Shown here: positions 1 to 9,065 of the stretch, in pieces
How positions within the stretch are numbered: position 1 is the first letter of the stretch
How the letters are laid out: each line of letters opens with the position of its first letter
NCBI RefSeq assembly: GCF_002564465.1
Contig: NZ_NUUX01000010.1
Coordinates: 127,170-191,169, forward strand
DNA: 64,000 bases
Source of the DNA: Bacillus sp. AFS088145
GTDB lineage: Bacteria; Bacillota; Bacilli; Bacillales; Bacillaceae_G
Direction: 5' to 3'
Program-made: the position numbers and the translations under genes
Notes under the pieces: generated by a model
Databases searched by the model: none
Seen by the model: the letters and a program-made list of their open reading frames with translations, nothing else
What the model was told of the DNA's origin: nothing

Positions 1-1524
1 TGGAGGAGATTAATATTTGGTTCTTCTTTAAAGTTAGCCAGACAGCTTAGAGATGATTTATATAATCATTTTTCGAAAATGTCTCCATCGTTTTATCAAA
101 AAAATAGAATAGGAGATTTAATGGCTCACGCAACAAACGATGTTCAAGCAGTACGCGAGACAGCTGGGGCTGGAATCTTAACTTTTGTTGATTCTATTAT
201 TTTAGGTGGATCGGTACTCATAATGATGGCAGTTTCAATAAGTTGGAAGTTAACGCTTATTAGTCTATTACCATTACCAGTTATGGCCATTTTGACTCAA
301 TATTATGGTAAATTATTACATCAACGTTTTCATTTAGCGCAAGAATCATTTTCGGAATTAAATAATAAAGTTCAAGAAAGTATGAGTGGTTTAAAGGTTA
401 TCAGAAGTTTAGGGCAAACAAAAGAAGATGTAACCGCTTTTAAAAAGCAAGCAGATTTAGTAGTGAAATACAATATGAGAGTTGCTAGAATTGATGCACT
501 TTTTGATCCAACAATCATGTTAGTTGTTTCGATTTGCTACATTATTGCAGTTGTTTATGGTTCTAGATTAGTTATTGCAGATGATATTACTGTTGGGCAA
601 TTAATTACATTTGTTACTTATTTAGGAATATTAATTTGGCCAATGCTTGCAATTGGATGGTTATTCAATATAGTCGAAAGAGGCCGCGCTTCTTATGATC
701 GAATCCGTTCTTTATTAAGTGTTGAACCTGAAATTAAAAATAAGAAAAATGCATTAGAAAAACTTCCGATGGGTGAAATTACTTATTCAATTGATTCATT
801 TAAGTTTAATGAAAAATCAAATTTTGAATTAAAGGATATATATTTTAATGTTCAGGAAGGTCAAACAATTGGAATAGTTGGTAAAACTGGTCAAGGAAAA
901 ACAACTCTTTTGAAACTTTTATTGAGAGAGTATGAAGTAGTTAACGGGAGTATTTCAGTAGGCGATTTAGATATTAAAGATACAACTTTATTATCTCTTA
1001 GATCACATATCGGTTATGTACCTCAAGAACATTTCTTGTTTTCATCATCAGTTAAGGAAAATATAGCGTTTAGCCAAATTGATTCTTCAATCGAAACAGT
1101 ACATAAAGCTGCCGAGATTGCTAATATTCATGCGGATATTTTAGAATTCCCATTAGGCTACGATACGATTGTAGGAGAAAGAGGGGTATCATTATCTGGT
1201 GGTCAGAAACAAAGAATTTCAATTGCTAGATCTTTAATTAAAAATCCTAATATTTTAATATTAGACGACTGTTTATCAGCGGTGGATGCAAAAACAGAGG
1301 AAAAAATCTTACACTCTTTAAAAGATGAAAGAAGTGGGAAAACAACATTTATTACTTCTCATCGTATGAGTGCTGTCATGCATAGTGATATAATCATCGT
1401 TTTAGACGAAGGAAGAATTATTCAAAGAGGTAAACATGAAGATTTAGTTCAAATTGATGGTTGGTACAAAGAAATGTTTGAAAGACAACAACTTGAAGAA
1501 CTAGTAGAGCAAGGAGGGAGATAA
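1..1524 (+). CDS. yheI: ABC exporter half-transporter, YheI (BmrC)-like, 5' end outside window
   Basis: The frame is open from base 1, so the N-terminus lies to the left; the first in-window Met at 79 is internal. The sequence is a transmembrane domain followed by an ATPase domain: Walker A GKTGQGKTT near 880-906, signature LSGGQ near 1191-1205, Walker B ILILDD near 1252-1270. The residue after the Walker B Asp is Asp instead of the catalytic Glu, the mark of the degenerate site in heterodimeric exporters. The text closely resembles B. subtilis YheI/BmrC (for example SPSFYQKNRIGDLMA and the ERQQL end). It ends 1 bp before the second half-transporter, so the two form an operon and probably one heterodimeric drug or lipid exporter in the membrane. 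The substrate is not known from sequence. Confidence 0.93.
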   Translation, partial: WRRLIFGSSLKLARQLRDDLYNHFSKMSPSFYQKNRIGDLMAHATNDVQAVRETAGAGILTFVDSIILGGSVLIMMAVSISWKLTLISLLPLPVMAILTQYYGKLLHQRFHLAQESFSELNNKVQESMSGLKVIRSLGQTKEDVTAFKKQADLVVKYNMRVARIDALFDPTIMLVVSICYIIAVVYGSRLVIADDITVGQLITFVTYLGILIWPMLAIGWLFNIVERGRASYDRIRSLLSVEPEIKNKKNALEKLPMGEITYSIDSFKFNEKSNFELKDIYFNVQEGQTIGIVGKTGQGKTTLLKLLLREYEVVNGSISVGDLDIKDTTLLSLRSHIGYVPQEHFLFSSSVKENIAFSQIDSSIETVHKAAEIANIHADILEFPLGYDTIVGERGVSLSGGQKQRISIARSLIKNPNILILDDCLSAVDAKTEEKILHSLKDERSGKTTFITSHRMSAVMHSDIIIVLDEGRIIQRGKHEDLVQIDGWYKEMFERQQLEELVEQGGR

Positions 1525-1525
1525 A

Positions 1526-3310
1526 ATGAATCAAGAGATTGAAATCGATGCTAAAAGGCAGAAAAAAGATTTAATACGACTTCTTTCATTTCTAAAAAAA
1601 TATAAAGTTTTACTGACTTTTGCATTTATTTTCTTATTCCTTGCAACAGCATGTGAAATGTATGGTCCAATTTTAGTTAAAAGATTTCTAGATGATCATT
1701 TAATGAAAAGGTATTTTCCAAAAGATACAATCATAACGTTATTTTCTATATATGTTGCAATAACAATCGGCAAAATTGTTTTATCATATTTACAGCTTTT
1801 AATTTTTCAACAAATTGCTTTTAAAGTTGTTCAAGATATAAGAATGAAAGTTTATGAGCATGTACATTCATTAGCTTTTTCGTTTTTTGATAAAACGCCT
1901 ATTGGAAGTATTGTATCAAGAATTACGAATGATACAGAAGCTATAAAAGATTTTTACGTTAGTGTACTGGCAACGTTTATCCAACAAATTGTCTTTTTAG
2001 TGGGAATCATTATTGCGATGTACTCATTAGACGCTAAATTAGCAACGATTTGTGTAGGGTTAGTTGTAATTGTTTATTTTATTATACTAACCTATCGTAA
2101 AAAGAGTTTTCCATTTTTTATGGAAACTAGAGGGCAGTTAAGTAATTTAAATGCGAAATTAAACGAACACCTACAAGGTATGTCAATCATACAAGCATTT
2201 AACCAACAAAAAAGATTACAAAATGAATTTGAGGGAGTTAATAAGTCTCACTATAATGCAGGTGTAAAAACAATCCGATTAGATTCTCTGTTTTTAAGAC
2301 CGGCAACAGATTTAATTTATACAATTGGAATAATGTTTGTTCTTAGCTTCTTTGGCATTACTTCCTTTAGTAATCCAGTTGAGATTGGTACAGTCTATGC
2401 ATTTGTAAGTTATTTAGAAAGATTTTTTGAACCGATTACGCAAATGATGATGAAATTATCTTTGTTACAGCAAGCTGTCGTATCATCATCCAGAGTATTT
2501 GACTTAATGGATGAAGAACAAAAAGCTCCTACTAAAGTTGGAACTGACTTACCAAAAGTAAAAGAAGGAAGTATTGATTTTAAAAATGTATCATTCGCGT
2601 ATGACGGATTGCACAATGTCATTCATGATATTTCATTCTCCGTTAAACCTGGTCAATCAGTTGCCTTTGTTGGTCATACAGGAAGTGGTAAGTCAACAAT
2701 CATGAATCTACTATTACGTTTTTACGATGTGAAAGACGGGGAAATTCAGATTGATGATCAAAAACTATCAACATTTGAAGAAAGTGAATTACGTTCTAAT
2801 ATCGGATTAGTTTTACAAGATCCATACTTATTTGTTGGAGATATAAAAGGAAATATCTCAATGTATAATAACAAAATAACTGAGAGAGAAATTAAAGAAG
2901 CAGCCGAATTAGTTAGAGCGAATGAATTTATTGAAAAATTACCAAATGGGTATGATGAGGCAGTTGTTGAAAGAGGTTCAACTTTATCAAGTGGACAGCG
3001 CCAATTAATCACTTTTGCAAGAACGATCGCAGCTAAACCTACTATTCTTATTTTAGATGAAGCAACTGCAAATATTGATAGCGAAACAGAAGAAGCAATT
3101 CAAGAAGCTTTAACAGAGATGAGAAAAGGTAGAACGACTGTTATCATTGCTCATCGTTTATCAACAATTCAAGATGTTGATTGCATCTATGTATTGCACA
3201 AAGGGAAAATCGTAGAAGAAGGCAACCATCAACAGCTTCTTGCAAAACAAGGATTGTACTATAATATGTATCTATTACAAAATAAAGGGTCTTTATTATT
3301 GGCCGAGTAG
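1526..3310 (+). CDS. yheH: ABC exporter half-transporter, YheH (BmrD)-like
   Basis: 594 aa. An N-terminal six-helix exporter domain (about residues 20-320) is followed by an ATPase domain with Walker A GHTGSGKST (about 382-390), signature LSSGQ (about 487-491) and Walker B ILILDEA with an intact catalytic Glu (about 512), then the H-loop IAHRLST. The signature is degenerate (LSSGQ for LSGGQ), complementing the Asp-containing Walker B of the upstream partner, so one ATP site is consensus and one degenerate. The start ATG follows GGAGGG at the end of the upstream gene, giving tight coupling. It is shorter than B. subtilis YheH (673 aa), which carries an extra segment, so the symbol is by family and order. 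Confidence 0.93.
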   Translation: MNQEIEIDAKRQKKDLIRLLSFLKKYKVLLTFAFIFLFLATACEMYGPILVKRFLDDHLMKRYFPKDTIITLFSIYVAITIGKIVLSYLQLLIFQQIAFKVVQDIRMKVYEHVHSLAFSFFDKTPIGSIVSRITNDTEAIKDFYVSVLATFIQQIVFLVGIIIAMYSLDAKLATICVGLVVIVYFIILTYRKKSFPFFMETRGQLSNLNAKLNEHLQGMSIIQAFNQQKRLQNEFEGVNKSHYNAGVKTIRLDSLFLRPATDLIYTIGIMFVLSFFGITSFSNPVEIGTVYAFVSYLERFFEPITQMMMKLSLLQQAVVSSSRVFDLMDEEQKAPTKVGTDLPKVKEGSIDFKNVSFAYDGLHNVIHDISFSVKPGQSVAFVGHTGSGKSTIMNLLLRFYDVKDGEIQIDDQKLSTFEESELRSNIGLVLQDPYLFVGDIKGNISMYNNKITEREIKEAAELVRANEFIEKLPNGYDEAVVERGSTLSSGQRQLITFARTIAAKPTILILDEATANIDSETEEAIQEALTEMRKGRTTVIIAHRLSTIQDVDCIYVLHKGKIVEEGNHQQLLAKQGLYYNMYLLQNKGSLLLAE

Positions 3311-3317
3311 TGAAAAA

Positions 3318-3344
3318 GTAGCTAGATTTTCTAGCTGCTTTTTT
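3318..3344 (+). terminator. rho-independent terminator of the ABC operon
   Basis: Stem GTAGCTAGA / TCTAGCTGC (9 bp with one G-T pair), 3-nt loop, then six T. It starts 8 bp past the stop codon of the second half-transporter. Confidence 0.85.
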
Positions 3345-4013
3345 ATATAGAACTATATTCAGGAGGATATTAGTAAAAATTAATTCATTATTAATATATT
3401 CATAAAGTGGAGCTAAATTAATCGAATCTGAAGTTAACAGTTTTATGTGTTAAATTATCCTAGTAAATTCTACATTACATAAGTTATTTAGTTGATAATA
3501 AAACGATTTAATTTACAAATAGTAGAATCGTACCAAAATGAATAGGAAAAGATCACAATAATAGTTCAATAATGGGGTGTCTCGAAGATCAGGAAGGTAG
3601 AGATAAATAAGAATATTTTAGTGTGAAAGCACCAATTTTTACTAAAAATCGCTTAATACACTTGTTATTTATTATTTTTAAATAATTAAATTTTTGTTAA
3701 ATTGAATAATGTTAAGTAAAAACTTAATTAATTTTTTCTAATTAAGGTTGTTTATGCATTGTTTGAAAAAGGAAAATATTACTAAAAATTATACGGAATT
3801 TGTTGAAATTATTCGAAAATTGAAATTTTTTAGCATTTTATATCGAATGATATTTCTTTTTTAAGACTATTTCGAGAATTATAATCGATATCAGAGAATA
3901 AATTTAGTATTTTTAAAATTAAAGATGAAAATGAAAGGGTATTAAATTTATTATTCTACAATATTAATATTTTAATTTAGGAGTTTTACGTACTCAACAA
4001 GGAGGAATATGTT
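3345..4013. other. 669-bp A+T-rich gap, no convincing gene
   Basis: The stretch is very A+T-rich. The longest ATG frame (3753-3863, about 36 codons) has no usable ribosome site. It probably contains the promoter and 5' leader of the S53 peptidase gene, whose site GGAGG lies at 4001-4005. Confidence 0.5.
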
Positions 4014-5903
4014 TTGAAAAATTGGAAAAAACCATTAATGACTGTAGCAGCGGCAAGTTCTTTATTATTAGTTAATGCACCAACTTTTAAAGTAGCCGCA
4101 CAAGTAAATAAGGAAGTAGCCCAAGGTACAGGGGCAGCTGTACTAGATGGAACAAATTATTTTGGAGACATGGATCCTACCACTACTTTATCAATCGATT
4201 TTGTTTTGAAACTTCAAAACAAAGATGCTTTGGAAAAATATATTAAGGAAACAGTTACACCATACTCTCCTCATTATCGAAAATATTTGAGTGTTGATGA
4301 ATTCAAAGCTAAATATGCACCAAATCCTGCTTATATCCATTCTGTTACGTCATACCTGCAAGCATATGGTATTAAAACTGATGTTCATGCAAATAATTTA
4401 ACGATTACTGCAACAGGAACAGTTGCTCAATTGAATAAAGCCTTAAGTGTCGATTTAAAATATGCTAGTTTTAAAGGTAAAAGCATTCATGCTACTAAAA
4501 AGAACCCAACTTTACCAAAAGTAATTTCAGATAATATTTTATGTATTTTAGGTTTAAATAATTATTCAAATTTAGAATCAAGAGCGGTTAAACAACCAAC
4601 AATAATTGATAAAAAGGATGTACCAACTGGTCCACTTAGTTTAACACCACAAGATTTACAAAGTCATTACAATGTTAATCCGCTTTATAAAAAGGGAGCA
4701 ACTGGTGCTGGCCAAACAATCGGTATAGTAACTCTAGCGGAATTTAATACTGATGATGCATATAAATTCTGGGATAATATGGGAATTAAAACTAAGCCTA
4801 ATCGTATTTCAGTAAAAGATGTAGATGGCGGTTCTGGTTGGGATGGTTATGAAGAAACTACATTAGATATACAACAAGCAGGTGCAATTGCTCCTGATGC
4901 AAATATTAATGTGTATGTAGGTCCTAACTCAGATACTGGATTTGTGGATGCGTTTTCGAATGCAATTAATGAGAATGTAGCAAAACAAATTTCAGTAAGT
5001 TGGGGATCAAGTGAACTAAGTATTGATTCATACGTACAGCAACAAATGGAAGCACCAGAGTATGAAGACACATTTAATCAATTGTTTATGCAAGCAGCAG
5101 CACAAGGTATATCGATGTTTGCAGCAGCTGGTGATGCAGGTGCTTATGATGAAACTAGAGGTTCAGATAAAGTATTTAAACTTACTGCTGATTTCCCAGC
5201 AGCAAGTCCGTACATCACAGTAGCAGGTGGAACCACATTACCTTTCCAATTCCACTCTAATTCAACAGGTGTCGATGTCAAAGTTGGTGAAGAACGTGCT
5301 TGGGGTTGGGATTATCTACATGATTATTACAAAGCTAGAAAACTACCAGATGCTCACTTAGTTAATGGTGGTGGTGGTGGTTTCAGTACTTATTTTGAAA
5401 CACCAGATTATCAAAAAGGTGTAAGTGGGGTTAACAGTTTTACTGCAGTTGATGAGTTTACTATTTCACCAGATTTATCAACTGTCACATACAAACAACC
5501 TACTGTTATTTCAGGACAAGGTACAGGCCGTAACCTTCCAGATTTATCAATGGCTGCAGATCCATACACTGGATATTATGTGTATTTAAGTGAACCAGGT
5601 AAACCAGGAACAAATTCCGGTTATGCTGTATTTGGTGGAACTAGTTTCGTATCACCTCAACTGAATGGATTATCGGCGTTAATTAATAGTGCAGATAAAA
5701 CTCAAGTTGGTTTCTGGAATCCTCAAATTTATCGCTTTGCACAACAAAGCTCATCGCCTTTCACGCCACTAAACAAATCAGGTGCTGAAAACGATAATCT
5801 ATTCTATTCTGGTACACCAGGTACGCTTTATAACCAAGCTACAGGACTTGGAATACCTAATGTAGCAAAATTAGCTGATAATTTCAGTACTCCAGTAAAA
5901 TAA
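4014..5903 (+). CDS. secreted S53 peptidase (sedolisin/kumamolisin family)
   Basis: 629 aa, starting with TTG 8 bp after GGAGG. A signal peptide (KNWKKP then a hydrophobic stretch ending near Ala-28) is followed by a pro-kumamolisin activation domain (about 35-195) and the catalytic domain. Catalytic residues of this serine-carboxyl family are visible: Glu-281 and Asp-285 in ETTLD, oxyanion Asp-374 in AAGDAG, and nucleophile Ser-544 in GGTS. The C-terminal TGLGIPN resembles the family's calcium-binding end. Such enzymes are made as self-cleaving proenzymes and are usually active at acid pH; that is family knowledge, not seen here. Monocistronic, with its own terminator. Confidence 0.93.
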   Translation: MKNWKKPLMTVAAASSLLLVNAPTFKVAAQVNKEVAQGTGAAVLDGTNYFGDMDPTTTLSIDFVLKLQNKDALEKYIKETVTPYSPHYRKYLSVDEFKAKYAPNPAYIHSVTSYLQAYGIKTDVHANNLTITATGTVAQLNKALSVDLKYASFKGKSIHATKKNPTLPKVISDNILCILGLNNYSNLESRAVKQPTIIDKKDVPTGPLSLTPQDLQSHYNVNPLYKKGATGAGQTIGIVTLAEFNTDDAYKFWDNMGIKTKPNRISVKDVDGGSGWDGYEETTLDIQQAGAIAPDANINVYVGPNSDTGFVDAFSNAINENVAKQISVSWGSSELSIDSYVQQQMEAPEYEDTFNQLFMQAAAQGISMFAAAGDAGAYDETRGSDKVFKLTADFPAASPYITVAGGTTLPFQFHSNSTGVDVKVGEERAWGWDYLHDYYKARKLPDAHLVNGGGGGFSTYFETPDYQKGVSGVNSFTAVDEFTISPDLSTVTYKQPTVISGQGTGRNLPDLSMAADPYTGYYVYLSEPGKPGTNSGYAVFGGTSFVSPQLNGLSALINSADKTQVGFWNPQIYRFAQQSSSPFTPLNKSGAENDNLFYSGTPGTLYNQATGLGIPNVAKLADNFSTPVK

Positions 5904-5913
5904 ATTTCAAAAG

Positions 5914-5943
5914 AAAAAGTCGCATATTATTGCGACTTTTTTT
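5914..5943. terminator. bidirectional terminator between S53 peptidase and azlD
   Basis: Stem AAAAAGTCGCA / TGCGACTTTTT with a 6-nt loop. A-run and T-run flank both arms, so it can end transcription from both convergent genes. Confidence 0.85.
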
Positions 5944-5989
5944 GTATTTACTAAATTGTTGAAACTAACTTATAGATATAGAAAAATAA

Positions 5990-6295
5990 CTAAATAAAAT
6001 AAAGCTTCATCACTAAAACCGTTCCGATTGCTCCAAAAACAACGAAAATGATATGTAATCTAAGTAACGATAAGATAATTGCAACTAACCCACCAATCAG
6101 TCCTACGATGATATTTCCTTTTTGAACACTTAATATTCCTGGGAAAATTAATGCACCCAATGCAGCATATGGAACACCTTTTAGCCAGGAGGATACCCAA
6201 TTTGGAAATTGAATCCGATCAACTATAAATACCGGAATTATTCGAGGAATCATTGTCACTAGGCACATACCTAAAACAAGTAAAAAGACAATCAT
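5990..6295 (-). CDS. azlD: AzlD-type branched-chain amino acid exporter subunit
   Basis: 101 aa, three to four hydrophobic helices, the small partner of AzlC. It carries the family's typical start of a hydrophobic helix followed by TMIPRIIPVF and the middle helix YAALGALIFPGIL. Its ATG overlaps the azlC stop by 4 bp (ATGA), so translation is coupled. AzlCD pairs export branched-chain amino acids or their analogues in B. subtilis and Corynebacterium (BrnFE). No Lrp-like regulator gene (AzlB) lies beside it. Confidence 0.9.
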   Translation of the reverse strand: MIVFLLVLGMCLVTMIPRIIPVFIVDRIQFPNWVSSWLKGVPYAALGALIFPGILSVQKGNIIVGLIGGLVAIILSLLRLHIIFVVFGAIGTVLVMKLYFI

Positions 6296-7032
6296 TCTTT
6301 GCGATCTCCTTTCATTAATACAATTGCAAGTAAACTAGCAAGGATGGAAGACAAAATTAATGACCAGCCTTGACTTAAAAAAGATGAAAGGATGAAATTT
6401 AATAGCATACTCACTAATACGATGAAACATGCTCTCCAATTTGTACGAATGGCTGGGGTTAATAACCCGATAAACATAGCGTATAAAGATATTCCCATGC
6501 TTTCGCTAATAATCTTTGGAATAAGTTTGGAAAAAACTACTCCTAAAATAGTACCGCTTATCCAAGTACAATAAGCAATTGTATGTAATGTAATCAGATA
6601 AATGGAAGAATAACTTGCTGAACTGCTTTTTTTACCTAAAGTAGTTACAGCGAAATTTTCATCAGTTAGTGTAATAGACAAGTAGACTCTATGCCAAAAT
6701 GGTAGAGTTTTAAATTGATGATTAAATGATAGACTCATAACAAAGTTTCTGAAATTTAAAATAAATGTAGCAATATAGATTTGGAAAAAACTCACACCTG
6801 CCAAATACATTGTTAAACCCATAAACTGACTAGCACCAGCATAAACTAGCGCACTAAATGAAATAGTATTTAGCACATCAATGTCAGCTTGCTTTGTAAT
6901 TAATCCGAATGTAAAAGCAACAGGCAAATAGCCAATAATTAAAGGAACAGACGCTAAAAATCCTTCCTTCATTTCCTTACTACGATTCGCTTTAGTAAGT
7001 GTAGTTTTTGATTCTTGCAAAACAGTAGACAT
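6292..7032 (-). CDS. azlC: AzlC-type branched-chain amino acid exporter subunit
   Basis: 246 aa with about seven to eight membrane helices. Typical AzlC elements include GFLASVPLIIGYLPVAFTFG near residue 24 and ASQFMGL near residue 66. It is the first gene of the azlCD pair. The start ATG at 7032 follows AAGGGAG at a rather long spacing of about 13 bp. Because importer genes for the same substrates (liv) lie at 38-43 kb, the cell can both take up and expel these amino acids. Confidence 0.92.
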   Translation of the reverse strand: MSTVLQESKTTLTKANRSKEMKEGFLASVPLIIGYLPVAFTFGLITKQADIDVLNTISFSALVYAGASQFMGLTMYLAGVSFFQIYIATFILNFRNFVMSLSFNHQFKTLPFWHRVYLSITLTDENFAVTTLGKKSSSASYSSIYLITLHTIAYCTWISGTILGVVFSKLIPKIISESMGISLYAMFIGLLTPAIRTNWRACFIVLVSMLLNFILSSFLSQGWSLILSSILASLLAIVLMKGDRKE

Positions 7033-7327
7033 CTTAAGTTAGAAACTCCCTTCATTAAAAATATCCTTTAGTAATATAAAACAATAAAGTGTTCTATAGT
7101 TGAGATGGCAGAAAATGTTTTCAGACACTTTATATTTCCTTATTCATACTTGTTTAGTGTTAGGAAAACAATTGGCCATCAAAGATGGTCATATGATTAT
7201 ACTATAAAATTAAGAAAATTTTTATAATACTAAAAATTTAATTTGTTTAATATTTGGGATCATTAATAAAACTAAAGCATTTGAAGTTAAAAGAGGAGTT
7301 TTTGGAAATGCCATAAAAAATTTTGAC
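7033..7327. other. A+T-rich gap upstream of azlC
   Basis: No gene seen. It should hold the azlC promoter on the minus strand. The small frame at 7328-7423 lies immediately upstream. Confidence 0.4.
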
Positions 7328-7423
7328 TTATTCATGAAATTTATAAATTATAGGTAATATTTTCCAGTAATAAATGATAAGGATTAATAATAAAAACATA
7401 CTTGGCCATATTTTTTTAAACAT
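7328..7423 (-). CDS. possible 31-aa membrane microprotein
   Basis: The minus-strand frame begins with ATG at 7423, 5 bp after AAGGTGG, and encodes MFKKIWPSM, one hydrophobic helix of about 15 residues (FLLLILIIYYW), then IIYKFHE and stop. A good ribosome site plus positive-inside charge before a single helix argue for translation. I do not recognise it and chance is possible in such A+T-rich DNA. Confidence 0.35.
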   Translation of the reverse strand: MFKKIWPSMFLLLILIIYYWKILPIIYKFHE

Positions 7424-7600
7424 TTTTCCACCTTAATCATAATTTAGTTTATTAACAAGTGTGCCGAAATTTTAGAGAAAATATTCCATTTTAATCACTA
7501 TTCTTCAATTTTTTGGTAATGAATGAATGATTAGAGGTTCTTAAAATATGTGTATGATGCGGTCTATTAACTACTTTTAATACTAAATAAAAAGCAATTC

Positions 7601-7609
7601 TGTTATAAT
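7601..7609 (+). promoter_or_regulatory. extended -10 promoter for ccdA
   Basis: TG-T-TATAAT is a perfect extended -10 hexamer located 39 bp before the ccdA start. No clear -35 box is visible, which extended -10 promoters tolerate. Confidence 0.55.
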
Positions 7610-7647
7610 GTTAACTAGAATGTAAAGATAAGAAGGGATGTAAGTTA

Positions 7648-8355
7648 ATGGGGGATTTAAATATTGGTATTGCATTTGGAGCGGGATTTCTCTCCTTTAT
7701 TTCTCCATGTTGTCTACCGATTTATCCAGCGTTTTTATCGTATATTACAGGGGTATCTTTAAGTGATTTACAAAATGAAAAAAGAATACATAAAAGTAAA
7801 ACTTTACTACATACTTTGTTCTTTTTACTAGGTTTTACAATCATTTTTATTGTTTTAGGTTTTAGCACTTCCATAATTGGTTCTTTTTTTATGCGTTATC
7901 AAGATTTTATTCGTCAAGTTGGTGCGATTTTAATTGTATTTTTAGGATTAGTCGTAACGGGTATTTTTCAACCGAAGTTTTTAATGAATGATCGAAGGGT
8001 TCAATTTTCAAAACGCCCTTCAGGATTTCTAGGTTCTACTTTAATTGGATTAGCATTTGCAGCAGGTTGGACACCTTGTACTGGACCAATCTTAACTTCA
8101 GTATTTGCACTTGCAGTAAGTAACCCAGGTTCAAGTCTATTTTATATGTTAGCCTATACACTTGGATTTTCTATTCCATTTTTTGTATTGTCGTTTTATT
8201 TAGGATCACTAAGTTGGATTAAAAAGTATTCACATAAAATCGTCGTTTTTGGTGGATATATCATGATCATAATGGGAATCATGTTATATTTTGATTGGTT
8301 GACTAAAATAACAATTTATTTTACTAGATTTTTTGGTGGATTTACTGGGTTTTAA
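7648..8355 (+). CDS. ccdA: CcdA, thiol-disulfide transporter for cytochrome c maturation
   Basis: 235 aa with six hydrophobic helices. The two conserved redox cysteines sit in SFISPCCLPIYP (near residue 22-25) and AGWTPCTGPI (near residue 140), the paired Cys/Pro motifs of CcdA/DsbD-beta proteins. CcdA passes electrons from cytosolic thioredoxin to thiol oxidoreductases outside the membrane, for cytochrome c maturation and in sporulation. A CcdC gene follows, as in B. subtilis, but the small CheY-like ccdB between them is absent. TlpA-like and BdbD-like partners are at 23.4 and 12.9 kb. Confidence 0.95.
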   Translation: MGDLNIGIAFGAGFLSFISPCCLPIYPAFLSYITGVSLSDLQNEKRIHKSKTLLHTLFFLLGFTIIFIVLGFSTSIIGSFFMRYQDFIRQVGAILIVFLGLVVTGIFQPKFLMNDRRVQFSKRPSGFLGSTLIGLAFAAGWTPCTGPILTSVFALAVSNPGSSLFYMLAYTLGFSIPFFVLSFYLGSLSWIKKYSHKIVVFGGYIMIIMGIMLYFDWLTKITIYFTRFFGGFTGF

Positions 8356-8541
8356 CCATTATTTTTCCAATGTAAAAAAATGCAGGATTTGAATTTATTG
8401 GATTTGCATCGATGTGGTAGAAGCAGTATTATATAATCAGTTTATATGATAAAAAAAGTGCTTTGTATTCACAAAAACTATATTAGTCAATGCATAAAAG
8501 TATTGTTATTCTTTAAGATTGAGAAAAAAGGTAGTGAAAAA

Positions 8542-9033
8542 ATGAGTAAAGATATGAGTATAATTTTTAGCACGGTATTAGCAACTTGTATGGCTTTAGG
8601 TGTAATTGTCGTTAGACTAAAAGCTGCTAAAAAGCCGACAAACCTTAAAAAAATAATTTTACCTCCATTTTTTATGAGTAGTGGAGCATTAATGTACTTA
8701 ATACCTGAGTTTAGATTGACAGGTTCTGAAGTATTAGAAGCTGTTTGTATGGGAGTATTCTTTTCGTTATTTTTGATTAAAACATCTAAATTTGAAATTG
8801 TAGATAATGAAATTTACTTAAAAAGATCAAAAGCATTTGTCTTTATCTTACTTGGTTTATTAGTGGTTCGAATCGTGATGAAGTTATATTTAAGTTCATC
8901 AATTGATGTAGGCCAATTAAGTGGTATGTTCTTCTTATTAGCATTTTCAATGATTGTTCCTTGGCGCTTAGCAATGTACAAATCTTATCAAAAAATGAGA
9001 AGACAGCTTCCTTCAAATACAATTATCACATGA
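8542..9033 (+). CDS. ccdC: CcdC family membrane protein
   Basis: 163 aa from the ATG at 8542, preceded by AAAGGTAG at a suitable distance. An upstream in-frame start at 8446 would add 32 residues of unlike composition and has no good ribosome site, so I reject it. About five hydrophobic segments and the RLKAAKKPTN and SSGALMY segments resemble B. subtilis CcdC (160 aa). CcdC is encoded with CcdA but is not essential for cytochrome c production there; its role is unclear. It lies 186 bp after ccdA with no gene between. Confidence 0.88.
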   Translation: MSKDMSIIFSTVLATCMALGVIVVRLKAAKKPTNLKKIILPPFFMSSGALMYLIPEFRLTGSEVLEAVCMGVFFSLFLIKTSKFEIVDNEIYLKRSKAFVFILLGLLVVRIVMKLYLSSSIDVGQLSGMFFLLAFSMIVPWRLAMYKSYQKMRRQLPSNTIIT

Positions 9034-9065
9034 AAAAACGTGTACCTCTTGGGTACACGTTTTAT
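9034..9065. terminator. bidirectional terminator between ccdC and yneK
   Basis: Stem ACGTGTACC / GGTACACGT, 5-nt loop, A-run on the left and T-run on the right. It serves both convergent genes and overlaps the yneK stop. Confidence 0.88.

Noticed and set aside
3753-3863. ATG frame of about 36 codons upstream of the S53 peptidase
   Set aside because: No ribosome site and composition expected of random A+T-rich DNA.
8446-8541. N-terminal extension of CcdC
   Set aside because: The added 32 residues are unlike the family and the ribosome site is at the ATG at 8542.
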